Shown here: positions 1-6,139 of the stretch, piece by piece
How the letters are laid out: each line of letters starts with the position of its first letter
Numbering within the stretch: the stretch's first letter is position 1
Assembly: GCA_051005135.1 (NCBI GenBank)
Contig: JBPCJQ010000073.1
Location: 1-10,329 of the forward strand
Source: DATAQC01 sp051005135
Lineage (GTDB): Bacteria > Actinomycetota > Acidimicrobiia > Acidimicrobiales > AC-14
Reading direction: 5' to 3'
DNA length: 10,329 bases
Notes under the pieces: generated by a model
Database searches by the model: none
Told to the model about the DNA's origin: nothing
What the model saw: the letters and a program-made list of their open reading frames with translations, nothing else
Position numbers and translations under genes: made by a program

Positions 1-1418
1 CCGCCGGGCTGGACGACCACCGCTGCGCCGGCGGCGGCGGCGGCATCGACACCGTCCCGGAAGGGATAGAAGGCGTCGCTGGCGCAGGCGCCTCCCCGAG
101 CGCGCCCTGCGGCCTTCTTGGCCGCCAGCTCGGCGGCGTCCACACGGCTCTGTTGCCCGGCCCCGATGCCGACGGCCTGGCCTCCCCGCACGCGGACGAT
201 GGAGTTCGAGCGCACGTAGCCGCCGACCCGCCACGCCAACTCGGTGTCCACCCACTGCTCCTCGGTGGGGGCGACCTTGGTGACCACCTGCCAGTCGCCG
301 CGGTCGGTAGCGAAGTGATGCGGCTCCTGCACGAGGAACCCCCCTCCGATCTGGCGGAGGTGGAGGCGCTCATCCTCGGGAAGAGGCGCCTGCAGGATGC
401 GGGTGGCCTTGCGCTTGGCCACCAGGCGCTCGACGGCTTCGTCCTCGAATGCGGGCGCCACGATCACATCTGCCTGGGGGGCACCCACCATCTCGGCGGC
501 CACGGCGGCGGTGACAGGGTGGTTGAGGGCCACGATCCCACCGAACGCCGACTTGTCGTCGCACTCGAGGGCCAGGCGGTAGGCGGTGACAAGATCGGCG
601 GCCACCGCCACCCCGCACGGGTTGGCGTGCTTGACGATGGCGCACGCCGGCTGGTCGCCGAGGTCGTGGACCAGCCTCCAGGCGGCTTCGGTGTCGTAGA
701 TGTTCAGGTACGAAAGGGAGAGCCCGGCGAGCTGGGTGACGTCGTCCCACCAGCTCGCCCGTCCGACGGCCAGGTACCGGGCGGCGTCCTGATGGGGGTT
801 CTCGCCGTAGCGCAGGACCTGGTCCGATCGCTCGAGAGCCAGGTGCAGGGTGGGCGGAAGCAGCTCCCCGTCGGTGTCGTCGAACCATGAGACGACGGCC
901 GCGTCGTAGGCCGCGGTGTGGGCGAAGGCGGCTCGGGCCAGCCGACGGCGGGTGTCCTCGGACAGGCGCCCGTCGCGGCGCAGCTCGGCCAGGACGGGCT
1001 CGTAATCTCCCGGTTCCACGACGACCCCCACGTGCGCATGGTTCTTGGCCGCGGCCCGCACCATGGTGGGGCCACCGACGTCGATCATCTCGATCGAAGG
1101 CCGGGCCCTGAACGGGTAGAGGTTGCACACCACCAAGTCGATCGGCACGATGCCCTGGGTCTCCAGGTCGGCCAGGTGGTCGGGCTTGTCGCGGTCGGCC
1201 AAGATGCCGCCGTGGATGGCAGGGTGAAGGGTCTTCACCCTGCCCCCCAGCATCTCGGGGCTGGCCGTGACTGCCTCTACCTCGATGCAGGGGATCCCCG
1301 CCTCGCCCAGCGCACGCGACGTGCCCCCGCTCGATACCAGATCCCAACCGAGGCCCACCAGTCCTCGGGCCAGGTCGACCAGACCCGTCTTGTCGTACAC
1401 CGACAGCAGGGCTCTCAC
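1..1418 (-). CDS. purH: Bifunctional AICAR transformylase / IMP cyclohydrolase (3' end cut by window)
   Basis: PurH catalyses the last two steps of de novo IMP synthesis in the cytoplasm: formyl transfer from 10-formyl-THF to AICAR, then ring closure. The frame starts with GTG at 1418 (VRALLSVYDKTGLVDLARGL) and stays open to the left edge, giving 472 codons of a protein usually ~520-530 long, so about 50 C-terminal residues are missing. The N-terminal cyclohydrolase (MGS-like) domain shows SSGGT and the conserved GGRVKTLHPAIHGG around residues 58-71. The transformylase domain shows LRYGENPHQ and IVKHANPCG, where K263-H264 match the catalytic Lys-His pair of the family. Near the edge come ASDAFYPFRDG and an alanine run before VVVQPGG, as in other PurH proteins. 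The start overlaps the purN stop in a GTGA tetranucleotide, so the two genes are almost certainly cotranscribed and translationally coupled. Confidence 0.97.
   Translation of the reverse strand, partial: MRALLSVYDKTGLVDLARGLVGLGWDLVSSGGTSRALGEAGIPCIEVEAVTASPEMLGGRVKTLHPAIHGGILADRDKPDHLADLETQGIVPIDLVVCNLYPFRARPSIEMIDVGGPTMVRAAAKNHAHVGVVVEPGDYEPVLAELRRDGRLSEDTRRRLARAAFAHTAAYDAAVVSWFDDTDGELLPPTLHLALERSDQVLRYGENPHQDAARYLAVGRASWWDDVTQLAGLSLSYLNIYDTEAAWRLVHDLGDQPACAIVKHANPCGVAVAADLVTAYRLALECDDKSAFGGIVALNHPVTAAVAAEMVGAPQADVIVAPAFEDEAVERLVAKRKATRILQAPLPEDERLHLRQIGGGFLVQEPHHFATDRGDWQVVTKVAPTEEQWVDTELAWRVGGYVRSNSIVRVRGGQAVGIGAGQQSRVDAAELAAKKAAGRARGGACASDAFYPFRDGVDAAAAAGAAVVVQPG
1218..1244 (-). repeat. 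Perfect 12-bp hairpin inside purH
   Basis: The inverted repeat GGCAGGGTGAAG / CTTCACCCTGCC is perfect over 12 bp with a 3-nt loop. It covers codons 59-67 of purH, which encode the conserved G-R-V-K-T-L-H-P-A. In the mRNA it would form a very stable hairpin about 170 nt behind the start codon. Confidence 0.6.
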
Positions 1419-1978
1419 GGGCGCAACTCGTCCAGGAAGCTACGGATAGTTGCCGGGTACAGCCGGTGCTCGACCGCCCTTATGCGATCGTGCAGCGATG
1501 CCACCGTGTCATCGGGCAGCACGGGCACCGCCTCCTGGGCCAGGATAGGGCCGGAGTCGACCTCGAGGTTGGCCACGTGGATCGTGCAACCCGTGACCTT
1601 CACCCCGGCGGCCAGGGCGTCGGCCACCGCGTACCATCCCGGAAAGGCGGGCAGCAGGGCGGGGTGGGTGTTGAGGATGCGCCCGGGGAAGGCGTCGTGC
1701 ACCTGCTTGTCGAGGATGGTGCCGAACCCGGCCATGGCCACCACGTCGACGTCGTGGGCCTCGAGGGCGTCGACCACCCGAGCCGTGTAGGCACCCCGGT
1801 CGAAGTCGGCGCCGAAGGTGTCGCGCTCGACCACCTTGGCGGGCACCCCCGCCGCTGTGGCCACCGCCGTCGCCCCGCATAGGCGGTCGACCACCACCAC
1901 GGCCACTGGGAGGCCGCTTTCGAGAATGGCAGCCAGGTTGGAGCCGCCTCCCGACGCCAGCACGCCCAGACGCCTCAC
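1415..1978 (-). CDS. purN: Phosphoribosylglycinamide formyltransferase
   Basis: GAR transformylase moves a formyl group from 10-formyl-THF to GAR, the third step of purine synthesis. At 187 residues it has the normal length for PurN. Motifs in order: SGGGSN at residues 9-14 (phosphate of GAR), MAGFGTIL at 82-89 (folate site), NTHPALLPAFPG at 103-114, and GPILAQEAVPV at 143-153. N103, H105 and D141 correspond to the catalytic Asn-His-Asp triad (N106, H108, D144 in E. coli). The stretch between the His and the Asp reads FPGWYAVADAL, without the usual His near that site; this is a mild variation. The start is GTG at 1978. No strong Shine-Dalgarno precedes it, but TAGGTT lies 6 nt upstream, which suits leaderless initiation. 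The stop overlaps the GTG of purH by 4 bp. Confidence 0.96.
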   Translation of the reverse strand: MRRLGVLASGGGSNLAAILESGLPVAVVVVDRLCGATAVATAAGVPAKVVERDTFGADFDRGAYTARVVDALEAHDVDVVAMAGFGTILDKQVHDAFPGRILNTHPALLPAFPGWYAVADALAAGVKVTGCTIHVANLEVDSGPILAQEAVPVLPDDTVASLHDRIRAVEHRLYPATIRSFLDELRP

Positions 1979-1984
1979 CCCCGC

Positions 1985-1990
1985 AACCTA
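1985..1990 (-). promoter_or_regulatory. Candidate -10 box of the purN-purH operon
   Basis: On the minus strand TAGGTT (TAnnnT type) is followed by 6 nt (GCGGGG) and then the purN GTG. That spacing would put transcription start at the start codon, the usual arrangement of leaderless mRNAs in actinobacteria. No convincing -35 box is seen at the expected distance. This is a pattern call only. Confidence 0.3.
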
Positions 1991-2058
1991 CCGCGCCGGG
2001 GTGTTTTCTTCCCGGCCCGTCGGTGGTTGACTGTTCCCTTCCTACCTGCGGGGTGCCC

Positions 2059-2487
2059 ATGGCTGACACGACACGAGGCAAGCTGACGACGGCAGAGATC
2101 GTGATCGTCGCCGCCGGGGCGGTGGCGCTGCTCTTCTCGTTCTTCCCCTGGTACACCTACGGGTCGTCTCACCGCAGCGCGTGGTCGAGCGGCCTGTTCC
2201 CCTTGGCTACCCTCGTGCCCATCCTGGGCGTGGTGATGCTGGTCCAGGTCCTTGTAGACAAGTTCAGCGTTGTCCGGCTGCCTTCGCGGGTCGGCGACTT
2301 CACCTGGGAGCAGATCCACCTGGTGGCCGCAATAGGCGCGGCCGTGATCGTGTTCTGCTTCCTGCTCCTCGATCGGTCGCCGGCTGGGCTCGGCTTCGGC
2401 TTCTACTTCGCCATGCTCGCCGCTGTCGCCCTGGTAGTAGGGGCGGTGATGCTCCGCAAGGAGCGCGGGCACATACGTCCCCTGTAG
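2059..2487 (+). CDS. Four-helix membrane protein of unknown function
   Basis: This 142-residue protein is not recognised. It has four hydrophobic segments at about residues 11-30, 44-66, 84-104 and 109-132, short polar loops, a WY pair after the first helix (SFFPWYTY), and a basic tail (RKERGHIR), so it should be an integral inner-membrane protein. The start was set at ATG 2059, which gives a short hydrophilic N-terminus (MADTTRGK) before helix 1. GTG at 2053 and GTG at 2023 are in-frame alternatives that would add 2 or 12 residues. A TTGACT hexamer at 2027-2032 resembles a -35 box, but no matching -10 box follows at 16-18 nt. The gene is on the opposite strand to its neighbours: it diverges from purN and converges on the amidase gene, with only 10 bp between stop codons and no visible terminator. 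Its base composition has the coding pattern of its neighbours. Confidence 0.8.
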   Translation: MADTTRGKLTTAEIVIVAAGAVALLFSFFPWYTYGSSHRSAWSSGLFPLATLVPILGVVMLVQVLVDKFSVVRLPSRVGDFTWEQIHLVAAIGAAVIVFCFLLLDRSPAGLGFGFYFAMLAAVALVVGAVMLRKERGHIRPL

Positions 2488-2497
2488 CGGCTCGCGC

Positions 2498-3493
2498 CTA
2501 CAGCTTGGGATCGACGCACGGCGGCGGCGGGGGGCCGGGCGGGGCGGGAGGTTCGACACGGGGGTAGGGAGTGGTGAAACCCGAACCGGGGTCAGCGGTG
2601 CGCAGCCAGCGGATGACGCCGCGGGCCACGGCGTCGCCCTCCACCGCCTGCACATCGGGGCGGGCCAATAGGGCGGCTTCGGGTGGGTTGGACATGAAGG
2701 CCAGCTCGGCCAGCGCGCTGGTGAGGGGCGCCGGTTGGCGCAGGATGGCGTAGTAGTCGCCCCGTGAGCCCGGGCGGTACTTCGCACCCGCGTCGGTGTC
2801 GCCCACCCACGGCACCTCGTACACGGCCAGTGCCTTCACCACCTCCTCGTAAACGAGGCCGGCCAGGCGCTTCGAGTCGGCGGACGCGATCTGGTAGTAG
2901 GTCTCGGTACCGGGACCGGCATGGGGGCCGTCGGGCTGGGAGTTGTGGTGCACCGACACCAGCGCCCGGGGCCCGAGGTCCGTGGCGATGAGGGCCCGGG
3001 TGGTGAGAGACACGTCGTAGTCGCCGGTACGGGTGAGCACGGCGGCGATGCCCTGGCCCTGGAGGTCGGTGACCACCCTGGCGGCTACGGCCAGGTTGAC
3101 GGCGGCCTCGGCGAGCCCCCCGGGTGATATGGCCCCCCGCTCGCTGCCGCCGTGGCCGGGGTCGACCACGATGGTTGTCCCCCCCACCGGTTTACCGGCG
3201 CTGATCGTGCGCTCTACCCCGCATGGAGTACGCACCCGCCACCTTCCCCTGCCGCCTGCCAGCACGGGCACCACCACTCCCGACGGGGTGACGACAACTC
3301 CGCGCCCCGTAGAGGCGACGGTGTCGGGCGCGCCGATGGCGGTTGGCGGTGCGGTCGCCACCGCGGGTGGCGCCGTGGTGGTCGTCGCGCCCGTGGTGGC
3401 CGCCGGTGACGACGTGAGCCCACCGCTGCCTCCTCCGCACGAGGCGGCCACGACAAGGGCCGCGGCAGTGGTGAACGGGCGTCGCCAGCTCAC
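2498..3493 (-). CDS. N-acetylmuramoyl-L-alanine amidase, probable lipoprotein
   Basis: A zinc amidase of the Amidase_3 family, which cuts the bond between N-acetylmuramic acid and L-alanine in peptidoglycan outside the membrane. From GTG 3493 the protein has 331 residues. It begins with two arginines and a hydrophobic stretch ending AASC (C19), compatible with a lipobox and lipid anchoring. A Ser/Thr/Pro/Ala-rich linker follows to about residue 60, then the catalytic domain from about residue 105. Zinc ligands and catalytic residue are visible: H114 in VVDPGHGG, E129 in GGLAEAAVN, H182 in SVHHNS, and E263 in LAELAFMSNPPE. The C-terminus is proline-rich and ends CVDPKL. GTG 3493 is preferred because GAGGGAG lies just before it; GTG 3520, inside sucD, would add nine residues ahead of the signal. 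The start is 7 nt behind the sucD stop, so it is probably read from the sucCD transcript. Confidence 0.92.
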   Translation of the reverse strand: MSWRRPFTTAAALVVAASCGGGSGGLTSSPAATTGATTTTAPPAVATAPPTAIGAPDTVASTGRGVVVTPSGVVVPVLAGGRGRWRVRTPCGVERTISAGKPVGGTTIVVDPGHGGSERGAISPGGLAEAAVNLAVAARVVTDLQGQGIAAVLTRTGDYDVSLTTRALIATDLGPRALVSVHHNSQPDGPHAGPGTETYYQIASADSKRLAGLVYEEVVKALAVYEVPWVGDTDAGAKYRPGSRGDYYAILRQPAPLTSALAELAFMSNPPEAALLARPDVQAVEGDAVARGVIRWLRTADPGSGFTTPYPRVEPPAPPGPPPPPCVDPKL

Positions 3494-3500
3494 CGCTCCC

Positions 3501-4418
3501 TCAAGCCGGAGCGCCACCACTGGCGTCGGGAGGCGCCAGCGAGCTCACCACCTCGGCCATGCGGGCCCCGATGGCGGTGGGGTCGTCCACCACAATGGCG
3601 CCGGCCCGGCGCAAAGCGTCGATCTTGGAACGGGCGCCGCCGCCCCGGCCCGACACGATCGCACCGGCGTGGCCCATGCGCCGGCCCGTCGGTGCGGTGA
3701 CACCAGCGATGTAGGCGACGACGGGCTTGGTCATCTCCCCGGCCACGAAGTCGGCGGCCATCTCCTCGTCGGTGCCGCCGATCTCGCCGATGAGGACGAC
3801 GGCCCGCGTGTGGGGGTCAGCCTCGAACCGGAGGAGGCAACCGACGAAGCCGGTGCCGGGCACGGGGTCGCCACCGATGCCCACGCACGTGGTCTGGCCG
3901 ATGCCCTGGCGGGTGAGCTCGTGGAGGGCCTGGTAGGTGAGGGTGCCCGAGCGCGACACCACGCCCACCGGGCCGCCGGCCAGGGCGATCTCATGAGGTG
4001 TGATGCCGATGTTGGCCCGGCCCGGCGAGATCACGCCCGGGCAGTTGGGACCGATCAGCGTGACCCCTGGGTGCGACCGGCGCAGGTAGGCGCTCAGGCG
4101 GGCCTCGTCGTGCAGCGGTATTCCCTCGGTGATGCACACCACCAGCCTGATGCCGGCGTCGGCGGCCTCCACCACCGCCGCCGCCGCCCTCGGGGGGGGC
4201 ACGAATACGAGGCTGGCATCGGCACCGGTCTCGGCCACCGCCGAGGCCACCGTGTCGAACACAGGGATGCCGTCGACGTCGGTCCCGCCCTTGCCGGGTG
4301 TGACCCCCGCCACCACCTGGGTGCCGTAGGCCCGGTTGCGAATGCCGTGGAAGCGGCCCTGGCTGCCGGTCAGCCCCTGCACCACCACCCGCGTCCGTTC
4401 ATCGGCCAGGATCGTCAC
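3501..4418 (-). CDS. sucD: Succinyl-CoA synthetase, alpha subunit
   Basis: The alpha subunit binds CoA and carries the phosphohistidine of succinyl-CoA synthetase, the TCA-cycle step that couples succinyl-CoA to nucleotide triphosphate formation. The 305 residues fit the family. The N-terminal CoA-binding Rossmann domain shows VQGLTGSQGRFH (residues 13-24) and later ITEGIP (96-101) and GPNCPG (123-128). The C-terminal ligase domain has SRSGTLTYQ (155-163), IGGDPVPGTGF (181-191) and RMGHAGAI, where H250 is the phosphorylated histidine (H246 in E. coli). The start is GTG 4418, overlapping the sucC TGA in a GTGA, so translation is coupled to sucC. The closely following amidase gene probably shares the transcript. 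Confidence 0.97.
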   Translation of the reverse strand: MTILADERTRVVVQGLTGSQGRFHGIRNRAYGTQVVAGVTPGKGGTDVDGIPVFDTVASAVAETGADASLVFVPPPRAAAAVVEAADAGIRLVVCITEGIPLHDEARLSAYLRRSHPGVTLIGPNCPGVISPGRANIGITPHEIALAGGPVGVVSRSGTLTYQALHELTRQGIGQTTCVGIGGDPVPGTGFVGCLLRFEADPHTRAVVLIGEIGGTDEEMAADFVAGEMTKPVVAYIAGVTAPTGRRMGHAGAIVSGRGGGARSKIDALRRAGAIVVDDPTAIGARMAEVVSSLAPPDASGGAPA

Positions 4419-5593
4419 GGGGCGGAGGTGGCCAGGGCGACAGCTCGGTGGGCGGCGGCCAGCATGGTGGGCTCGGACACCAGGTGAGGGGACGCGTTGG
4501 CGGCGAGGATGGCCCGGCCCTCCTCGGCATTGGTGCCGTCGAGGCGCACCACGATGGGGCTCCGCAGCTCTAGGCCAGTGACTGCGTTCGGGCCACGTAG
4601 GCCCCGCTCGAGCGCCTCCACGATGCCCAGGGCAACTTGGTCGCCCCTGGTGATGCCGCCAAAGATGTTGACCAGGATGGCACGCACGCTGGGGTCGCTG
4701 TTGACCACTTCCAGGGCGGCGGTGACCACGTCGGCGCCTGCTCCGCCGCCGATGTCCAAGAAGTTGGCGGCGGTGCCACCGACGTGGTTGACCACGTCGA
4801 GGGTGCTCATCACCAGCCCGGCGCCGTTGCCGATGATGCCGACGCTGCCGTCCAGCCCGATGTAGTTCAGGCCCTTGTCGCGGGCCAGTCGATCTCTCTC
4901 ATCGAGCACTTCGGCGGCTCGCCACTCGCCCCACTCCGGGTGGCGGAAGGCGGCGCTCTCGTCGAGGGTGACCTTGGCGTCGAGGGCAACCACGTGCCCG
5001 CCGGTGGTGACGGCCAGGGGATTCACTTCGACCAGCTCGGCGTCGTTGTCCCGGTAGGCGGCCCACATGGCGAGGAGCACGGCGGTGACCTGGTCGACCA
5101 TGTTGGGATCCAGGCTCGCACGCGCCACCACGTCGCGGGCGGCGACCGGCTCGAGCCCGTCGAGGGGGTCGACGTGCAGCCGGGCGATGGCTTCGGATGA
5201 CCGTTCGGCCACCTCTTCTATGTCGACGCCGCCGAGGGCCGAGACCATCACCAGGTGCTGACGCGTAGCGCGGTCGAAGGTGATCGACGCGTAGTACTCG
5301 TGGGCGATGCTCGACGCCGCCTCCACCCACACCTGACCGACGACGTGGCCCTTGAGGGGCCGGCCGAGCATCGCCGCGGCATGGGCTTGGGCCTCGTCGC
5401 GGGTTGCCGCGATCCGGATGCCACCGGCCTTGCCCCGGCCCCCCACCTGCACCTGGGCCTTGACCACGACCGGGTAGCCGAGGGCGGCTGCGCTGGCCAC
5501 CGCCCCTTCGGGGGAAGCGGCGACCCCTCCAGGGGGGACGGCCACGCCTGATGCGGCGAGGAGCTGCTTGCCCTGGTACTCGAGGAGGTCCAT
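4415..5593 (-). CDS. sucC: Succinyl-CoA synthetase, beta subunit
   Basis: The beta subunit holds the ATP-grasp nucleotide site and the succinate site and forms the active enzyme with SucD. From ATG 5593 it has 392 residues (E. coli 388). Motifs: MDLLEYQGKQLL at the N-terminus, VKAQVQVGGRGKAGG at 44-58, VEVNPLAV at 188-195 with N191 and D205 at the Mg-binding positions, GNGAGLVMSTLD at 256-266, and NIFGGITRGDQVA at 309-321. The reading frame stays open upstream for about 335 further codons, but that part has no homology to any domain and runs against the opposite-strand gene and the helicase; ATG 5593 gives the proper N-terminus. A TAGTAT box ends 10 nt before the ATG and no good Shine-Dalgarno is seen. 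The sequence does not settle whether ATP or GTP is preferred. Confidence 0.97.
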   Translation of the reverse strand: MDLLEYQGKQLLAASGVAVPPGGVAASPEGAVASAAALGYPVVVKAQVQVGGRGKAGGIRIAATRDEAQAHAAAMLGRPLKGHVVGQVWVEAASSIAHEYYASITFDRATRQHLVMVSALGGVDIEEVAERSSEAIARLHVDPLDGLEPVAARDVVARASLDPNMVDQVTAVLLAMWAAYRDNDAELVEVNPLAVTTGGHVVALDAKVTLDESAAFRHPEWGEWRAAEVLDERDRLARDKGLNYIGLDGSVGIIGNGAGLVMSTLDVVNHVGGTAANFLDIGGGAGADVVTAALEVVNSDPSVRAILVNIFGGITRGDQVALGIVEALERGLRGPNAVTGLELRSPIVVRLDGTNAEEGRAILAANASPHLVSEPTMLAAAHRAVALATSAP

Positions 5594-5602
5594 GGCCCAG
5601 GT

Positions 5603-5609
5603 GATACTA
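5603..5609. promoter_or_regulatory. Overlapping divergent -10 boxes between sucC and the gene at 5615
   Basis: Only 21 bp separate the two divergent start codons. On the plus strand GATACT (5603-5608) sits 6 nt before ATG 5615. On the minus strand TAGTAT (5609-5604) sits 10 nt before ATG 5593. The two hexamers share five base pairs, so the two polymerases could not bind at once. Both mRNAs would be leaderless or nearly so. No good -35 boxes are seen. Inferred from pattern and spacing only. Confidence 0.35.
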
Positions 5610-5614
5610 GGCGG

Positions 5615-6139
5615 ATGCCTTCTGTCCCCCGGCGTCCTGGCCGGCGGCCCCGCATCACCAGCGGGGGAGCGGCCCTGTTGGTGGCGGTGGGGGGTGTGGC
5701 AGTGGGGGTGCTGCTGTTCGTAGCCGTGCTCGACTTGGTGGGGTCGGGCCAGGCCGGCAGCCGGGCGGGAACCGACCTGTTCGTGCTGGGCCAGGCCAAG
5801 CCGTTGGCCTCTGCAGTCGCCCGCCAGGGTCCGCTGCTGCTCCAGGACCCGCTCGGCAAGGGCCGCGACGTCTACGTGCAGAACCTCGGAGGTGATGACT
5901 GGCGCACGTTCGGCGCCCACCCGCCCGGGGCAGCATCGCGCTGCCCGGTGGCCTGGCAGCCGGCCCGCCGTGTGTTCGCCGATAGATGCTCCGATCGCGT
6001 GTACCCCCCCGACGGCGCCGGGCTCACCACCTATGCGACGACCGTGGACTCCAAAGGACGGGTGCTGGTCGACCTCCGCCATCCTCGAGCGCCGCAGGAC
6101 ACGCCGACCAGCTCCGCGGTCAGCGCGCCACCTTCTTGA
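5615..6139 (+). CDS. Single-pass membrane protein, possible degenerate Rieske-like domain
   Basis: The 174-residue product is not recognised with certainty. A basic N-terminus (RRPGRRPR) is followed by one strong membrane helix at about 17-43; by the positive-inside rule the C-terminal ~130 residues should be outside. That part holds SRCPVAWQPARRVFADRCSD (C110, C125), then YPPDGAGLTTY and GRVLVDLR. The order Cys, Trp, Phe, Cys, Tyr-x-x-Asp-Gly, then a final beta strand with VDL resembles the C-terminal half of Rieske ferredoxin folds. The two His of the CxH / CxxH iron-sulfur motifs are absent, so no 2Fe-2S cluster is expected; the two cysteines could form a disulfide. This domain reading is inference. 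The last residues (QDTPTSSAVSAPPS) look disordered. The start lies 6 nt after a -10-like GATACT with no usable Shine-Dalgarno spacing. The 3' end overlaps the helicase gene tail to tail by 20 bp. Confidence 0.75.
   Translation: MPSVPRRPGRRPRITSGGAALLVAVGGVAVGVLLFVAVLDLVGSGQAGSRAGTDLFVLGQAKPLASAVARQGPLLLQDPLGKGRDVYVQNLGGDDWRTFGAHPPGAASRCPVAWQPARRVFADRCSDRVYPPDGAGLTTYATTVDSKGRVLVDLRHPRAPQDTPTSSAVSAPPS

Noticed and set aside
25..45. GCC/GGC triplet run at the left edge as a microsatellite
   Set aside because: It encodes the alanine-rich stretch that PurH proteins normally have after FRDG.
370..1347. Long minus-strand frame of 325 codons over purH
   Set aside because: Arg/Gly/Pro-rich shadow; the PurH frame across the same bases carries all conserved motifs.
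2027..2032. TTGACT as the -35 box of the membrane-protein gene at 2059
   Set aside because: No -10-like hexamer at 16-18 nt spacing; not enough for a promoter call.
3033..4487. Plus-strand frame of 484 codons over the amidase and sucD
   Set aside because: Antisense shadow typical of GC-rich DNA; low-complexity His/Ala/Gly-rich product and clear genes on the other strand.
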